NCBI RefSeq assembly: GCF_003945545.1
Contig: NZ_CP029617.1
Span: 5,255,001 to 5,319,000, forward strand
Source: Streptomyces sp. WAC 01529
GTDB lineage: Bacteria; Actinomycetota; Actinomycetes; Streptomycetales; Streptomycetaceae
DNA length: 64,000 nucleotides
Direction: 5' to 3'
Positions 18,601-32,300 of the stretch are shown here, piece by piece (the first letter of the stretch is position 1; every line of letters starts with the position of its first letter). Below the pieces are notes generated by a model. That model was not told the origin of the DNA. It ran no database searches and was given only the letters and a program-made list of their open reading frames with translations. The position numbers and the translations under genes are program-made.

Positions 18601-21600
18601 GCGTCCGCCGACGGAACCGGGTTCTCCGACGGTGTCGGCGCGCTCGTGGTGGAGCGGCTGTCCGACGCGAAGCGCAACGGGCACAGGATCCTCGGTCTGG
18701 TCCGTGGCACCGCTGTAAACCAGGACGGTGCGAGCAACGGCCTGACCGCGCCGAACGGCCCTTCCCAGGAGCGCGTGATCCGGCAGGCGCTCGCGAGCGC
18801 CGGTCTCGCGGCGTCCGCTGTGGACGCGGTCGAGGGTCATGGCACGGGTACGAAGCTGGGTGACCCGATCGAGGCGCAGGCGCTGCTTGCCACGTATGGG
18901 CAGGAGCGGGACGGCGATCCGCTGTGGCTCGGCTCGATCAAGTCGAACATCGGTCACACGTCCGCTGCGGCGGGCGTGGCGGGCGTCATCAAGATGGTGA
19001 TGGCGATGCGGCACGGTGTGCTGCCGCCGACCTTGCACGCGAATGAGCCGTCTCCGCATGTGGATTGGGACTCGGGTGAGGTGCGGCTGCTGACGGAGGC
19101 CCAGGACTGGGCGGTTGATGGGCGTCCGCGTCGGGCGGGTGTGTCGTCGTTCGGCGTGAGCGGGACGAACGCGCACATCATCGTCGAGGAGGCGCCGGCC
19201 GAGGAAGCGCCGGTGGCGGTGGAGCGGGTTGTACCCGTGGCCCCGGTGCCGATGGTGTTGTCCGGGCGGACGGATGCGGCGTTGCGGGCGCAGGTGGAGC
19301 GGTTGCGTGAGCATGTGGCGGCGCGGCCTGAGCTGGCGGTGACGGACACGGCGTATTCGCTGGTGACGTCGAGGGCGTTGCTGGACCGGCGGGCTGTGGT
19401 GGTTGCCTCGGATCGTGCTGAGTTGCTGGCGCGGTTGGGTGAGGTGTCGGGCGGCGAGTCGGCTGTCGGTGGTAAGTCGGCGTTCTTGTTCACGGGGCAG
19501 GGGTCTCAGCGGGCCGGGATGGGCCTGGAGCTGGCTTCAGGGTTCCCCGTTTTCGAGCAGGCGTTGAGTGAGGTGTGTGCGGAGGCTGATCCGAGGTTGG
19601 GTCGGTCGCTGCGGGAGCTGCTGGCGGAGGACGGTGACGTGCTGAACTCCACGGAGTTCACGCAGGTCGCGTTGTTCGCTGTTGAGGTGGCGCTGTTCCG
19701 GCTCGTGGAGTCGCTGGGGGTTCGGGCGGACTTCCTTATCGGGCACTCGGTCGGCGAGATCGCTGCCGCGCACGTATCAGGGGTTCTCTCCCTTGCTGAC
19801 GCCTGCGAACTCGCTGTCGCCCGTGGCCGGTTGATGGGCGCGCTGCCTGCGGGTGGGGCGATGGTCGCGGTGCAGGCCGAGGAGGCCGAGGTCGCGGAGT
19901 CGCTGGCCGGGTTCGAGGGTCGTCTCGATATCGCTGCGGTGAACGGGCCGCGTGCGGTCGTGGTCTCCGGTGACGCGGACGCGGTCGAGGAGTGGCTGCC
20001 GCTGTGGGAGGGCCGTAAGACGACCCGGCTCCGGGTCTCGCACGCCTTCCACTCGGCGCGGATGGAGCCGATGCTCGCCGAGTTCCGCGCGGTCACGGAG
20101 AGGCTGACGTTCGCGGAGCCCCGTATCCCGATCGTCTCCAACGTCACCGGTGAACTGGTCACCGCTTTCGACGCCGAGTACTGGGTGAAGCACGTACGCC
20201 AGGCCGTGCGCTTCGCCGACGGCATCCACACCCTGTGGGAGTCGGGCGTCCGCCGCTTCCTGGAGCTGGGCCCCGACGCGGTCCTGTCGGCAATGGCCCG
20301 CCAGTGCGTGGAAGACTCCGAGGCCGCCTTCATCCCCGCGCTGCGGGCCAAGCGCGGCGAGCGCGAGACCTTCGCCGCCTTCGTCGGCCGCGCCCACACG
20401 GCAGGCATACGTATCGACTGGGACGCCTTCTACGCCGGTACAGGCGCTCAGCGCGTCGAGCTTCCCACCTACGCCTTCCAGCGTGAGACCTACTGGCTCT
20501 CTCGCAAGCCCGGCTCCGGGGACGCCTCCGCCGCCGGGATGGACCGGATGCGGCACCCGATTCTCGCCGCGGCCGTGCAGGTCGGTGACCGCGACGAGTG
20601 GCTCTTCACCGGCAGCCTGTCGCAGGAGACGCAGCCGTGGACGCGCGACCACATGGTGTTCGGCATCGTGCTCGTGCCCGGTACCGCGATGTGCGAGATG
20701 GCGTTGACCATCGGCAGGCGGCTCGGCTGTGACGTCGTGGACGAGATGATCATCGCCGCGCCTCTGGTGCTGGAGGACGACGTGACGCGGCAGATCCGGG
20801 TCACCGTCGGCGTGCCCGGCGAGGACGGGCGCCGCGAGATCGCGATCTTCTCCCGGGTCGAGGCGGGCGAGGACGTGGCCACCGAGCTGACCTGCCACGC
20901 GCGCGGCTGGCTCTCCGCCAAGGCCGAGCCCCTGGAGCCGCTGCCGGTCGCCTGGCCGCCCGCGGACGCCGAGCCGCTCGCCGTCTCCGAGCTGTACACG
21001 CTGCTCAACCGGAACGCCCACCTCACCGATGTGGGCTTCGACTACGGCCCGGCCTTCCGTGCCGTGCAGGCCGCCTGGCGCCGGGACGACGAGGTCCTCG
21101 TCGAGTTGGCGCTGCCCGAGGCGGCCGGGCCGGCCGACGGGTTCGCCATCCATCCGGCGATGTTCGACTCCGCCCTGCACGGCGGGCTCGGCATGCTCGA
21201 CATGGGGGAGAACAACCCCAGCGGCCTGCCGTTCTCATGGTCCGGCGTCCAGTTGCAGCGCTTCGGCCTCACCCGGCTCCGGGTGCGGATCACGCTGCCG
21301 GACCCGATGTCGCTGCGGCTCGACATCGCGGGCGAGGACGGGCTGCCCGTGGCCTGCCTGCGGCGACTCGACGTCCGCCCGGTGGAGGAAGCGCACCTGG
21401 AAGCGGCACGGGGCGACGGCGAACGCGACCTCTACGCGCTGGACTGGGTGCCCGCGCAGGCCGCCGCGCCACGGGCCGTCGCGCTCGCCGCGATCGGCAC
21501 GGCCGGCTCGGACGGTGGGGCGATCGAGCGGTTCGCCGATCTGGAGGCGCTGGAGAAGGCCCTGTCGAACGGTGCGGCCGCGCCCGACGCGGTGCTGGCC

Positions 21601-23295
21601 GAGGTCGGTACCCCGGCCGGTGCCACGGTCGTTGACGTGGCCGGGGCTGCCCGGTCGGCTGTCGGCGGCGCGCTGGAACTCGTACAGAAGTGGCTGGCCA
21701 GTGAGACGGCACCGGCGGAGTCCCGGCTCGTGCTGGTGACGCGGAACGCGGTGTCCACGAAGGGCGAGGCTCCCGATGTCGCCCAGGCGGCGGTGTGGGG
21801 TCTGCTGCGCAGCGCCCAGTCCGAGCACCCCGACCGGTTCCTCCTGGTCGACCTCGAAGACGGCGGCGACGAGCCCGACTGGGGTGCGGTCCTCGACACG
21901 GATGAGCCACAACTCGCCGCCCGGCAGCGCCAGTTGCTGACGCCGAGGCTCGCACGTGTCGGTACGACGGTCAGCGCGGCGCCCGCTCTCGGTGACGCGG
22001 ACGGGACGGTTCTGGTCACGGGTGGTACGGGTGGCCTGGGTGCGGTGTTCGCGCGGCATCTGGCCTCTGTGCATGGTGTGCGTCATCTGTTGCTGCTGAG
22101 CAGGCGGGGTCTGGCGGCTGAGGGCGCGGCCGAGTTGGTGGCGGAGCTGGCGGGGCTGGGCTGTGACGCCCAGGTCGCCGCGTGTGACGTATCCGATCGC
22201 GAGCAGCTTTCGGCAGTGCTCGCGTCGCTGGCGCGGCCGTTGACGGGTGTGGTGCATGCGGCTGGTGTGCTGGATGACGGTGTCATCGAGTCGTTGTCGG
22301 CCGAGCAGGTCGAGCGGGTGATGCGGCCGAAGGTGGATGCGGCGTGGCACCTGCACGAGCTGACCTCCCGCATGGACCTGTCGGCGTTTGTGCTCTTCTC
22401 GTCGGTTGCCGCTTTGATCGGTAGTCCTGGGCAGGGCAATTACGCCGCCGCGAACGCGGCGCTGGACGCGCTGGCCGCCTCCCGTCGTGCTGCGGGGCTG
22501 CCTGCCACCTCCCTCGCGTGGGGGCTGTGGTCGAGCGCCTCCGGCATGGGTGCCCAGCTGGGTGAGGCCGAACTGGCCCGCCTGGAGCGGTTGGGTTCCA
22601 AGGCGTTGACGGAGGAGCAGGGGCTCGCTCTGTTCGACCAGGCGCTCGCTTCGGACGCGGCGCTCCTTGCGCCGGTCCGGCTCGACATGGCCGTCCTGCG
22701 CGCCCAGGCCAGGACCGGATCGATCGCGGCCGTCCTGCGCGGGCTCGCGCCCGTCGCGGCCCGGCGCGCGGCCGCCCCGACGGTCTCTCTCCGCGACCAG
22801 CTGGCCGGAGTCGACGCGGCCGACCGGGAGCAGATCGTGCTGGACACGGTCCGCGCCCACGTGGCCGCCGTACTCGGCCATGCGTCGGCGGCGGCCATCG
22901 AACCCGACCGCGCCTTCCAGGAGATGGGCTTCGACTCGCTCGGCGCCGTCGAACTGCGCAACCGGCTCACGCAGGCCACCGGTATGCGGCTGCCCGCGAC
23001 GCTCGTGTTCGACCATCCCACGCCCGCGGAGATCGCGCGCCTGCTCCTCTCCCAGCTCGGGGGCGTCGGCACCGAACCACTCATCGAAAAGGAACTGAAG
23101 AAGCTGGAAGACATGCTCGCCGCGATCGCGGACAACGAACGGCGGCAGGTGGCCGACCAGTTGCGCCGCATGCTCTCCGCCGTCAGCGACCACGGGGAGC
23201 ACGGGGAAGAGGAGAGCACCGCCGAGCGCATCGAGGCGGCCAGCTCCATGGACGAGGTCCTCCAGATGATCGACGCCGAGTTCGGCGAAGCGTGA
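12640..23295 (+). CDS. Modular type I PKS, two modules (predicted modules 3 and 4)
   Basis: This 3551-residue protein has KS-AT-DH-KR-ACP twice. ATG at 12640 overlaps the upstream TGA, implying translational coupling. An N-terminal coiled coil ([19 protein letters not shown]) precedes KS3. Module 3: KS 47-470 (DTACSAS), AT 565-880 (GHSVGE and HAFH, so malonyl-CoA), DH 917-1185 ([20 protein letters not shown]), KR 1387-1620 ([17 protein letters not shown]), ACP 1667-1745. Module 4: KS 1765-2185 (DTACSSS), AT 2280-2600 (malonyl), DH 2634-2915 ([20 protein letters not shown]), KR 3120-3350 (intact, LDD), ACP 3394-3470. The LDD motif marks B-type KRs, which together with DH usually give trans double bonds. 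The acidic tail ends [12 protein letters not shown]. The two modules would add a conjugated diene. Confidence 0.95.
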   Translation: MTGKTEDGRAGLTSDEQKLRQYLMRVTGELRTANRRVRELEQRDVEPIAIVGMSCRYPGGANSPEELWELVAAGRDGMGPFPTDRGWDLEGLYDPDPEQPGTAYATEGGFIDTVTSFDADFFGISPREATAMDPTQRLTLETAWEAFEDAGIDPTTLRGSDTGVYAGTVSSDYGPSTLPELEGFRVTGTQSSVMSGRVAYSLGLEGPAVTIDTACSASLVALHLAANALRSGECSLALAGGVTVLAGPFLFVEFSRQRGLARDGRCKAYSASADGTGFSDGVGMVVLERLSDAKRNGRRILGLIRGSAVNQDGASNGLTAPSGPAQERVIRQALESAGLSPLEVDAVEGHGTGTKLGDPIEAQALLATYGQERDGDPLWLGSIKSNIGHTSAAAGVAGVIKMVMAMRHGVLPQTLHADEQSPHVNWESGRVELLTEAREWRGGDRPRRAGVSSFGVSGTNAHVILEEAPAAEPAEAEPVEAPRPAGPVPVVLSGRTDAALRAQVERLRERVSADAGASVADVALSSVTSRALLDRRAVVVASDRAELLARLGEVSAEAGVSGKSAFLFTGQGSQRAGMGLELASGFPVFEQALSEVCAEADPRLGRSLRELLAAEGDVLDSTEFTQVALFAVEVALFRLVESLGVRADFLIGHSVGEIAAAHVSGVLSLADACELAVARGRLMGALPAGGAMVAVQAEEAEVAESLAGFEGRLDIAAVNGPRAVVVSGDADAVEEWLLLWEGRKTTRLRVSHAFHSARMEPMLAEFRAVAEGLTFAEPRIPIVSNVTGELVTVFDAEYWVKHVRQAVRFADGIHTLWESGVRRFLELGPDAVLSAMARQCVEDSEAAFIPALRAKRGERETFAAFVGRAHTAGIRVDWDAFYTGTGAQRVELPTYAFQRERFWLTPGTGAGDVAAAGLTAVDHPLLAAAVQIGDRDEWILTGLVSAETQPWVAEHLLLGTMVVPGTGLVELALTAGRHVGSPVLDELVLESPLLIQDGVTRQLQITVGAAEPDGRRELAVYSRPEHATGETESTCHGRGTLGPDSAPAAAWSEQWPPRDAEQVPVDDLYGRLADLGYDYGPLFHGVEAMWRDGDETYAEVTLPEGHEGFGIHPALFDSALQSGVVLLTGEGAAAHLMPFSWSGVRLDRAGVSRLRVRSTMTGDTSLRLDAVDEDGNPVVSVGSLVVRPVEQERIDGARGDARQSLYAVDWTPIETGTGTAVDARDADVVRIGAGETYPDLDALEQSLAGGEPAPRAVLAAVPTTGGSAPASVHATAAQALALARRWLAAGEGLAESRLVITTRGAVAVDGEGADASDAAQAAVWGLLRSAQTEHPGRFLLVDLDDDDVVEGLHWGGLTELDEPQLAVRGGRVLAPRLARADAGQAVTEFDADGTVLVTGGTGGLGAVFARHLASVHGVRHLLLLSRRGLEAEGAAELVAELAGLGCQAQVAACDVSDREQLAAALALAERPLTGVVHAAGVLDDGVIESLSAEQVERVMRPKVDAAWHLHELTAGAELSAFVLFSSVAALIGSPGQGNYAAANAALDALAASRRAAGLPATSLAWGLWGDAGGMADQLAEADLARLERTGVGALSKERGLELFDLALGADRALLAPVQLDPAALRAQARAGLLPALLRGLAPAPARRAETGGSLAQRLAGTTEADRERIVLDAVREQVAAVLGHASAAAIDTERAFKDLGFDSLSAVELRNRLTQNTGVRLPATLVFDHPTPDAVAKLLLSEIGGAVAAPRKPVARAKRGEPDEPLAIVGMSCRYPGGVTSPEELWKLVAAGRDAVGGLPTDRGWDPNIYDPDPDKPGKINTRGGAFLERIGEFDAEFFGISPREAVAMDPQQRLLLEASWEAFEDAGIDPTTLRGSDTGVFAGVVTTDYGGMASAELEGYRLTGTTTSVVSGRIAYTLGLEGPALSVDTACSSSAVALHLASQALRSGECSLALVGGVTLLAGPYLLTEFSRQRAVSPDGRCKAYSASADGTGFSDGVGALVVERLSDAKRNGHRILGLVRGTAVNQDGASNGLTAPNGPSQERVIRQALASAGLAASAVDAVEGHGTGTKLGDPIEAQALLATYGQERDGDPLWLGSIKSNIGHTSAAAGVAGVIKMVMAMRHGVLPPTLHANEPSPHVDWDSGEVRLLTEAQDWAVDGRPRRAGVSSFGVSGTNAHIIVEEAPAEEAPVAVERVVPVAPVPMVLSGRTDAALRAQVERLREHVAARPELAVTDTAYSLVTSRALLDRRAVVVASDRAELLARLGEVSGGESAVGGKSAFLFTGQGSQRAGMGLELASGFPVFEQALSEVCAEADPRLGRSLRELLAEDGDVLNSTEFTQVALFAVEVALFRLVESLGVRADFLIGHSVGEIAAAHVSGVLSLADACELAVARGRLMGALPAGGAMVAVQAEEAEVAESLAGFEGRLDIAAVNGPRAVVVSGDADAVEEWLPLWEGRKTTRLRVSHAFHSARMEPMLAEFRAVTERLTFAEPRIPIVSNVTGELVTAFDAEYWVKHVRQAVRFADGIHTLWESGVRRFLELGPDAVLSAMARQCVEDSEAAFIPALRAKRGERETFAAFVGRAHTAGIRIDWDAFYAGTGAQRVELPTYAFQRETYWLSRKPGSGDASAAGMDRMRHPILAAAVQVGDRDEWLFTGSLSQETQPWTRDHMVFGIVLVPGTAMCEMALTIGRRLGCDVVDEMIIAAPLVLEDDVTRQIRVTVGVPGEDGRREIAIFSRVEAGEDVATELTCHARGWLSAKAEPLEPLPVAWPPADAEPLAVSELYTLLNRNAHLTDVGFDYGPAFRAVQAAWRRDDEVLVELALPEAAGPADGFAIHPAMFDSALHGGLGMLDMGENNPSGLPFSWSGVQLQRFGLTRLRVRITLPDPMSLRLDIAGEDGLPVACLRRLDVRPVEEAHLEAARGDGERDLYALDWVPAQAAAPRAVALAAIGTAGSDGGAIERFADLEALEKALSNGAAAPDAVLAEVGTPAGATVVDVAGAARSAVGGALELVQKWLASETAPAESRLVLVTRNAVSTKGEAPDVAQAAVWGLLRSAQSEHPDRFLLVDLEDGGDEPDWGAVLDTDEPQLAARQRQLLTPRLARVGTTVSAAPALGDADGTVLVTGGTGGLGAVFARHLASVHGVRHLLLLSRRGLAAEGAAELVAELAGLGCDAQVAACDVSDREQLSAVLASLARPLTGVVHAAGVLDDGVIESLSAEQVERVMRPKVDAAWHLHELTSRMDLSAFVLFSSVAALIGSPGQGNYAAANAALDALAASRRAAGLPATSLAWGLWSSASGMGAQLGEAELARLERLGSKALTEEQGLALFDQALASDAALLAPVRLDMAVLRAQARTGSIAAVLRGLAPVAARRAAAPTVSLRDQLAGVDAADREQIVLDTVRAHVAAVLGHASAAAIEPDRAFQEMGFDSLGAVELRNRLTQATGMRLPATLVFDHPTPAEIARLLLSQLGGVGTEPLIEKELKKLEDMLAAIADNERRQVADQLRRMLSAVSDHGEHGEEESTAERIEAASSMDEVLQMIDAEFGEA
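14320..15350 (+). repeat. Malonyl-AT block, copy in module 3
   Basis: This block is near-identical at DNA level to 19470-20490, 25010-26050 and 30160-31190. All four copies share long uninterrupted stretches, such as the run around GTTGAGTGAGGTGTGTGCGG. Confidence 0.8.
16800..17330 (+). repeat. KR block, copy in module 3
   Basis: The NADPH-binding to catalytic part of the KR is near-identical to 22000-22530 and 27500-28040. The KR of module 6 (32740-33430) is clearly different in sequence and codon use. Confidence 0.8.
19470..20490 (+). repeat. Malonyl-AT block, copy in module 4
   Basis: The second of four near-identical AT blocks. The start of the block is closest to module 5 (the stretch coding [14 protein letters not shown] is shared only by modules 4 and 5), showing mosaic exchange. 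Confidence 0.8.
22000..22530 (+). repeat. KR block, copy in module 4
   Basis: Near-identical to the KR blocks of modules 3 and 5. The following linker (to about 22760) is shared with module 5 only, so exchange tracts end at different points. Confidence 0.8.
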
Positions 23296-23352
23296 CAAGG
23301 GGCGGGCGACGCGTGACAACGGGCGGGGAAAGCGTGACAAGGGGCGGGGAAA
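23290..23352 (+). repeat. Three tandem 21-bp repeats at a PKS gene junction
   Basis: The unit GCGTGACAAGGGGCGGGGAAA occurs three times (23290-23310, 23311-23331, 23332-23352) with a few base changes, ending in the A of the ATG at 23352. Each unit carries an in-frame GTGA and a purine-rich ribosome-site-like run. The first GTGA overlaps the stop codon of the upstream PKS gene. Confidence 0.85.
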
Positions 23353-26300
23353 TGGCAGAGAACACCGATCAGCAGGAGAAGATCGCCCGCTATCTCAAGA
23401 AGATGGCGAGCGACCTCAACCAGGCCCGCGCCCGCATTCGCGAGTACGAGTCCCGTGACGGGGAGCCCCTCGCGATCGTCGGCATGAGCTGCCGCTACCC
23501 CGGCGGGGTGACCTCACCGGAGGAACTCTGGGAGCTGGTGGCCTCGGGAAGTGACGGCATCGGCCCGTTCCCGACGGACCGGGGCTGGGACCTGGAGGGG
23601 CTCTACGACCCGGACCCGGACCGGCTCGGCACCGTGTACGCCAGGGAAGGCGGGTTCATCGACGGCGCCGCCGAGTTCGACGCCGACTTCTTCGGGATCA
23701 GCCCGCGCGAGGCGACCGCGATGGACCCGCAGCAGCGACTGCTCCTTGAGGCGTCGTGGGAGGCGTTCGAGGACGCGGGCATCGACCCGACGACGCTGCG
23801 CGGCAGCGACACCGGCGTCTTCTGCGGTGTGGGCCCCTCCGACTACGCGGCCATGCCCGCGGGATCCCTGCCCGAGATCGAGGGCTTCCGGCTGACCGGG
23901 TCGACCACCAGCGTGGTCTCCGGCCGTGTCGCCTACAGCCTCGGCCTGGAGGGCCCGGCCGTGTCCGTGGACACCGCCTGCTCCGCCTCCGCCGTCGCCC
24001 TGCATCTCGCGGTGAACGCGCTGCGCTCCGGCGAGTGCTCGCTGGCGCTCGCCGGTGGCGTCACCGTGCTGTCCGGTCCGTTCCTGCACATGGAGTTCAG
24101 CCGCCAGCGCGGGCTCGCCCCCGACGGCCGGTGCAAGGCGTACTCGGCGTCGGCGGACGGCACCGGCTTCTCCGACGGCCTCGGCATGGTGGTCCTGGAG
24201 CGCCTGTCCGACGCGAAGCGCAATGGTCACCGCGTCCTCGGCCTGATCCGGGGCTCCGCCGTCAACCAGGACGGCGCGAGCAACGGCCTGACCGCGCCCA
24301 ACGGCCCCTCCCAGGAGCGGGTGATCCGGGCGGCCCTGGCCAACGCCGGTCTCTCGACCTCCGACGTGGACGCGGTCGAGGGCCATGGCACGGGTACGAG
24401 GCTGGGCGACCCGATCGAGGCGCAGGCGCTGCTTGCCACGTATGGCAAGGAGCGGGAGGGGGACCCGCTGTGGCTCGGCTCGATCAAGTCGAACATCGGT
24501 CATACGTCGACCGCCGCCGGTGTCGCCGGTGTCATCAAGATGGTGATGGCGATGCGGCACGGCGTGCTGCCGCCGACCCTGCACGCGGACGAGCGGTCCC
24601 CGCACGTGGACTGGGAGTCCGGCCGTGTCGAGCTGCTGACCGAGGCGCGGGAGTGGGCGGTCGAGGGCCGTCCGCGTCGGGCGGGTGTGTCGTCGTTCGG
24701 CGTGAGCGGGACGAACGCGCACATCATCGTCGAGGAGGCACCGGCCCCGGAGCCGACCGAGGACGGGCCCGCCGAGGCGCCCCGGCCCGCCGGCGCGGTG
24801 CCGGTGGTGCTCTCCGCACGCAACGATGAAGCGCTGCGGGCGCAGGCGGAGCGGTTGCGCGAGCGGGTGTCGGCTGACGCGGGCGCCTCGGTCGCGGACA
24901 TCGCCTTCTCGTCGGTGACGTCGAGGGCGTTGCTGGATCGCCGGGCCGTGGTGGTCGCTTCGGACCGCGATGAGTTGTTGGCGCGGTTGGGTGAGGTGTC
25001 GGGCGGCGAGTCGGCTGTCGGTGGTAAGTCGGCGTTCTTGTTTACGGGGCAGGGGTCTCAGCGGGCCGGAATGGGCCTGGAGCTGGCCTCAGGATTCCCG
25101 GTCTTTGAGCAGGCGTTGAGTGAGGTGTGTGCGGAGGCTGATCCGAGGTTGGGTCGGTCGTTGCGGGAGCTGCTGGCGGCTGAGGGTGACGTGTTGAACT
25201 CGACGGAGTTCACGCAGGTCGCGTTGTTCGCTGTTGAGGTGGCGCTGTTCCGGCTCGTGGAGTCGCTGGGGGTTCGGGCGGACTTCCTGATCGGGCACTC
25301 GGTGGGGGAGATCGCTGCCGCGCATGTGGCGGGTGTGCTGTCGCTGGCCGACGCGGTTGAACTGGCTGTTGCTCGTGGTCGGTTGATGGGTGCGTTGCCT
25401 GCGGGTGGGGCGATGGTCGCGGTGCAGGCCGAGGAGGCTGAGGTCGCGGAGTCGCTGGCTGGGTTCGAGGGTCGTCTCGATATCGCTGCGGTGAATGGGC
25501 CGCGTGCGGTGGTCGTCTCCGGTGACGCGGACGCGGTCGAGGAGTGGCTTCCGCTGTGGGAGGGGCGTAAGACGACCCGGCTTCGGGTCTCGCACGCCTT
25601 CCACTCGGCGCGGATGGAGCCGATGCTCGCCGAGTTCCGTGCCGTGGCCGAGCGGCTGTCGTATGCGAAGCCGAGTACTCCGGTGATCTCGAACGTCACC
25701 GGTGAATTGGTGACCGCTTTCGACGCCGAGTACTGGGTGAAGCACGTACGCCAGGCGGTGCGCTTCGCTGACGGCATCCACACCCTGTGGGAGTCGGGAG
25801 TCCGCCGCTTCCTGGAGCTGGGCCCCGACGCGGTCTTGTCCGCGATGGCCCGCCAGTGCGTGGAGGACTCCGAGGCCGTCTTCATTCCGGCCCTGCGGGC
25901 CAAGCGCGGTGAGCGCGAGACCTTCGCCGCCTTCGTGGGCCGCGCCCACACGGCAGGCATACGGGTGGACTGGGACGCCTTCTACGCCGGTATGGGCGCT
26001 CAGCGCGTCGAGCTGCCTACGTACGCCTTCCAGCGTGAGCGTTTCTGGCTGACGCCCGGCACCGCTCCCGGGGATGTCTCCGCCGCCGGACTCATCGCCG
26101 TCGACCACCCGCTGCTCGCCGGGCGGGCGCTCATCGGGGACCGCGACGAGTGGCTCTTCACCGGACGTGTCTCCACCACGCACCAGCCGTGGACGCGCGA
26201 CCACGTCGTCATGGGCACGATCGTCGTACCCGGTGTCGCGCTGGTCGAGATGAGCCTGGCCGCCGGGCGCGAGCTCGGCTGCCCCGTACTCGACGAACTC

Positions 26301-29300
26301 GTCATCGAGGCCCCGCTGGCACTGGACGAGGCGTCGGCGCGCCAGGTGCAGATCGTCGTCGGTCAGGCCGACGAGGACGGGCGCCGGGAGTTCGTCATCT
26401 TCTCGCGCCCCGAGCACGACGACGCGAACGCGAACGCGGGTGGAGACGCGGACGAGCGGCGCGAGACGACCTGCCACGGTCGCGGCTGGCTGGGGGCCGA
26501 CCCCAAGCCCGCTCCCGCATGGGATGTCGCATGGCCGCCGCAGGACGCCGAGCCCCTGTCCGCCGAGTCGCTCTACACCCGGATGGCCGGCATCGGCTAC
26601 GACTACGGTGCGCTGTTCCAGGGCGTGGTCGAGGCATGGCAGGACGACGAGGCCGTCTACGTCGAGCTTGCGCTGCCGGACGGCGCCGACGCGGGCACCT
26701 TCGGTATCCACCCCGGGCTCTTCGACTCGGCGGTGCAGAGTTCACTCTTCGGTGAGAAGCCGGACGACACGCTCGTCATGCCGTTCTCGTGGAACGGCGT
26801 ACGGATCGGCCGGACCGGCGTGACCCGCGCCCGCGCCCGGCTCACCCCGGCGGGCGACGCCGCCTTCCGCATCGACATCGTCGACCAGTACGACGAGCCG
26901 GTCCTCAGCATGGACAAGCTCGTGTTCCGCCCCGTCGACCGGGCCCAGCTGACACGGGCTGCCGACACCCAGGGCTCGCTGTACCGGCTCGACTGGACCC
27001 CGGTCACGGTCGGCGCGGGCCAGGACGGACGGGTCGCGGTGCTCGGCGGACTGCCCGCCCAGGGCGAGCCGTTCGAGAACCTGAGCGCGCTGGAGCAGTC
27101 CGTGGCGGACGGCGCCCAGGCTCCCGACCTGGTGCTCGCGGGCATAACGGCCCCCGAAGCGGGGACGGCCGCCGTCGAGGCACTGGCTCTGGTCCAGCGG
27201 TGGCTGGCCGGAACCGGCTTGGGCGGCGCCAGGCTGGCCGTGGTGACGAGGCGCGCGGCCGCCATCGGGGACGGGGCCCCGGACGTGGCCCAGGCGGCGG
27301 TGTGGGGTCTGCTGCGCAGCGCCCAGTCCGAGCATCCGGGGCGGTTCCTCCTGGTCGACCTCGACGACGACGATGTCGTCGAAGGGCTGCACTGGGGCGG
27401 TCTGACGGAACTCGACGAGCCGCAGCTCGCCGTACGAGGCGGCCGTGTCCTGGCGCCCCGGCTGGCCCGGGCGGACGCCGGGCAGGCGGTGACCGAGTTC
27501 GACGCGGACGGGACGGTGCTGGTCACGGGTGGTACGGGTGGCTTGGGTGCGGTGTTCGCGCGGCATTTGGCTTCCGTGCATGGTGTGCGTCATCTGTTGC
27601 TGTTGAGCAGGCGTGGTTTGGAGGCTGAGGGCGCGGCCGAGCTGGTGGCGGAGCTGGCGGGGCTGGGGTGCCAGGCCCAGGTTGCCGCCTGTGACGTATC
27701 CGATCGGGAGCAGCTTTCGGCGGCGCTGGCTTTGGCGGAGCGGCCGTTGACGGGTGTGGTGCATGCGGCTGGTGTGCTGGATGACGGTGTCATCGAGTCC
27801 CTGTCGGCCGAGCAGGTTGAGCGGGTCATGCGGCCGAAGGTGGACGCGGCGTGGCATCTGCATGAGTTGACGGCGGGGGCGGAGCTTTCGGCGTTTGTGC
27901 TGTTCTCGTCGGTTGCCGCTTTGATCGGCAGCCCCGGGCAGGGCAATTACGCGGCCGCGAACGCGGCGTTGGACGCGCTGGCCGCCTCCCGTCGTGCTGC
28001 GGGGCTGCCTGCCACCTCCCTCGCGTGGGGGCTGTGGTCGAGCGCCTCCGGCATGGGTGCCCAGCTGGGTGAGGCCGAACTGGCCCGCCTGGAGCGGTTG
28101 GGTTCCAAGGCGTTGACGGAGGAGCAGGGGCTCGCTCTGTTCGACCAGGCGCTCGCTTCGGACGCGGCGCTCCTTGCGCCGGTCCGGCTCGACATGGCCG
28201 TCCTGCGCGCCCAGGCCAGGACCGGATCGGTCCCGGCCGTCCTGCGCGGGCTCGCGCCCGTCGCGGCCCGCCGCGCGGCATCCGGCGGATCTCTCGCCCA
28301 GCGCCTCGCGGGCGTACCGGAGTCGGAGCGTGAACAGGCCGCGCTCGAAGTCGTACTGACGCAGGTGGCGGGCGTGCTCGGCCACGCCTCGGCCGCTTCC
28401 CTCGACCCCGAACGCGCCTTCAAGGACATCGGCTTCGACTCGCTCGCCGCGGTCGAGCTGCGCAACCGGCTCACCCAGAGCACGGGCGTACGGCTCCCCG
28501 CGACCCTGGTCTTCGACCACCCGAACCCGGTGGCGGTCGCCCGTTTCCTGGTGTCGCAGGTCGCCGTCGACGTCGCGGCCGTCCAGCCGCGTACGAGGCG
28601 AGCACGGCGCGTGGACACGGCCGAACCCCTGGCGATCGTCGGCATGAGCTGCCGGTTCCCCGGCGGGGTGAACTCGCCCGAGGAGCTGTGGGAGCTGGTG
28701 GCGTCCGGCCGCGACGGCATGGGCCCGTTCCCGACCGACCGGGGCTGGGACCTGGAGCGGCTGTACGACCCCGACCCCGACCAGGTCGGCACGGTGTACA
28801 CGCGGACCGGCGGATTCGTCGACCGCATCGGTGAGTTCGACGCCGACTTCTTCGGGATCAGTCCGCGTGAGGCGCTCGCGATGGACCCGCAGCAGCGGTT
28901 GCTGCTCGAAGCGTCGTGGGAGGCCTTCGAGGACGCGGGCATCGACCCGACGACGCTGCGCGGCAGCAACACCGGCGTCTTCTGCGGCACCGTCGCCTCC
29001 GGCTACCACGCGACGATGGTCCCCGAGCTGGAGGGCTACCACCTCACCGGCACCACGATGAGTGTCGTGTCCGGCCGTATCGCGTACACGCTGGGCCTTG
29101 AGGGCCCCGCGCTCTCCGTGGACACGGCCTGCTCGTCCTCCGCCGTCGCCCTGCACCTGGCCTCCCAGGCGCTGCGGTCCGGCGAGTGCGAGACGGCCCT
29201 GGTCGGCGGCATCTCGCTGATGGCCACGCCCGATCTGCTCATCGGCTTCAGCCGCCAACGCGGCCTGGCCGGAGACGGCCGGTGCAAGGCGTACTCGGCG

Positions 29301-32300
29301 TCGGCGGACGGCACCGGCTTCTCCGACGGCGTGGGCCTGGTGGTCCTGGAACGACTGTCGGAGGCCAAGCGCAAGGGACGCCGGATCCTGGGCCTGGTCC
29401 GTGGCACCGCCGTCAACCAGGACGGTGCGAGCAACGGCCTGACCGCGCCGAACGGTCCCTCCCAGGAGCGGGTGATCCGGCAGGCCCTGGCCAACGCCGG
29501 TCTCTCGACCTCCGATGTGGATGCCGTTGAGGGGCATGGCACGGGTACGAAGCTGGGTGACCCGATCGAGGCGCAGGCGCTTCTTGCCACGTACGGCCAG
29601 GAGCGGGAGGGCGATCCGCTGTGGCTCGGCTCGATCAAGTCGAACATCGGTCACACGTCCGCTGCGGCGGGCGTGGCTGGCGTCATCAAGATGGTGATGG
29701 CGATGCGGCACGGTGTGCTGCCGCCGACCCTGCACGCGAATGAGCCGTCTCCGCATGTGGATTGGGACTCGGGTGAGGTGCGGCTGCTGACGGAGGCCCA
29801 GGAGTGGACGGTTGATGGTCGTCCGCGTCGTGCGGGTGTGTCGTCGTTCGGCGTGAGCGGGACGAACGCGCACGTGATCCTGGAGGAGGCCCCGGCCGCC
29901 GAGTCGGCCGAGGCCGAGCCCGTCGAGGCGCCCCGGCCCGCGGGCCCGGTGCCGGTGGTGTTGTCCGGGCGGACGGATGCGGCGTTGCGGGCGCAGGTGG
30001 AGCGGTTGCGTGAGCATGTGGCGGCGCGGCCTGAGCTGGCGGTGACGGACACGGCGTATTCGCTGGTGACGTCGAGGGCGCTGCTGGACCGCCGGGCTGT
30101 GGTGGTTGCTTCGGATCGTGATGAGTTGCTGGCGCGTCTGGGTGAGGTGTCGGCGGAGGCCGGCGTCTCGGGCAAGTCGGCGTTCTTGTTTACGGGGCAG
30201 GGGTCTCAGCGGGCCGGTATGGGCCTGGAGTTGGCCGAGGCGTTCCCCGTTTTCGAGCAGGCGTTGAGTGAGGTGTGTGCGGAGGCTGATCCGAGGTTGG
30301 GTCGGTCGCTGCGGGAGCTGCTGGCGGAGGACGGTGACGTGTTGAACTCCACGGAGTTCACGCAGGTCGCCCTGTTCGCCGTCGAGGTCGCCCTGTTCCG
30401 GCTGGCTGAATCGCTGGGCATCCGCACCGACTTCCTGATCGGGCACTCGGTCGGCGAGATCGCTGCCGCGCACGTATCAGGAGTTCTCTCCCTTGCCGAC
30501 GCCTGCGAACTCGCGGTCGCCCGTGGGCGGTTGATGGGCGCTTTGCCTGCGGGTGGGGCGATGGTCGCGGTGCAGGCCGAGGAGGCCGAGGTCGCCGAGT
30601 CGCTGACCGGGTTCGCAGGCCGCCTGGACATCGCTGCGGTGAACGGGCCGCGTGCGGTCGTGGTCTCCGGTGACGCGGACGCGGTCGAGGAGTGGCTTCC
30701 GCTGTGGGAGGGCCGCAAGACGACCCGGCTCCGGGTCTCGCACGCCTTCCACTCGGCGCGGATGGAGCCGATGCTCGCCGAGTTCCGCGCCGTCGCCCAG
30801 CAGCTGTCCTATGCCGAACCCCGTATCCCGATCGTCTCGAACGTCACCGGTGAGTTGGTCACCGCTTTCGACGCCGAGTACTGGGTCAGCCACGTACGCC
30901 AGGCCGTGCGCTTTGCCGACGGCATCCACACCCTGTGGGACCTGGGCGTCCGCCGCTTCCTGGAACTGGGCCCCGACGCGGTCCTGTCCGCGATGGCCCG
31001 CCAGTGCGTGGAAGACTCCGAGGCCGTCTTCATTCCGGCCCTGCGGGCCAAGCGCGGCGAGCGCGAGACCTTCGCCGCCTTCGTGGGCCACGCCCACACC
31101 GCAGGCATACGGGTGGACTGGGACGCCTTCTACACCGGCACCGGCGCCCGCCGCGTCGAACTCCCCACCTACGCCTTCCAGCGCGAGAACTACTGGCTCT
31201 CTCCCAAGTCCGGCTCCGGGGACGTCTCCGCCGCCGGGCTCACCGCCGTCGGCCATCCGCTCCTGGCGGCCGCCGTGCAGGTCGGTGACCGCGACGAGTG
31301 GGTGTTCACCGGGCGCATCTCCGCCGAGACGCAGCCCTGGGTGAGCGATCACGTGGTGCTGGGTTCGGTGATCGTGCCCGGTACGGCGTGGGTCGAGCTG
31401 GCTTCGGCCGCCGGCCGTGAGGTGGACGCGCCGGTGGTGGACGAGCTGGTGATGGAGGCGCCTCTCCTGCTGGAGGAGGGCGCGGCCGTCCGGCTGCGGG
31501 TCACCGTGGGTGCCGTGGCGGAGGACGGCCGCCGTGAGGTCGCCGTCTTCGCCCACCCCGAGGCCGGGGGCGATGAGCGGGCCGAGATGACCTGCCACGC
31601 GCGTGGCCTGCTGGCCCCCGAGGACAGCGCACCGGAGACATGGGTACCGGCTCAGTGGCCGCCGGCCGGCGGAGTCGAGCTGACCGGAGACGCGCTGTAC
31701 TCCGGGATGGCGGAGCTGGGATTCGATTACGGCCCGGTCTTCCAGGGTGTGCGTACGGCGTGGCGCGTGGGCGACGAGGTGTACGCCGATGTCGCCCTGC
31801 CCGGCGGCACCGGGGGCGAGGGCTTCGGCCTCCACCCCGCGCTCTTCGACGCGACGCTGCACAGCGCGTTCGCCGAGAAGGGGGCCGGGGGCGGCGCGAC
31901 GCCCCTGCCGTTCTCCTGGTCGAAGGTGAGCATCGGACGCACCGGCCTTTCGCGGGTCCGGGTGCGGATCTCGCCCGCCGGTGACGCGGCGCTGTGCGTG
32001 GACGCCGTCTCCGAGGACGGCGAGCCGGTGCTGAGCCTCGGCAGGCTGGACATGCGTCCGGTCGACCCCGCCCAGCTGGAGCGGCTGCGGCGCACCGGTC
32101 AGCAGCCGGTCTACCGGCTCGACTGGGCGCCCGTCGCGGTCGAAGCGGGCCGGTCCGCGCAGGTGGCGGTCGTGGGCGGCGCGGCGGGAACCGGCGAGAC
32201 GTTCCCGGACCTGGCCGCGCTGGAGAAGGCCGTCGGTGACGGCGGCCAGGCTCCGCACCTGGTGGTCGCCGCCGTCGACACCTTCGGGGGAGGCACCCCC

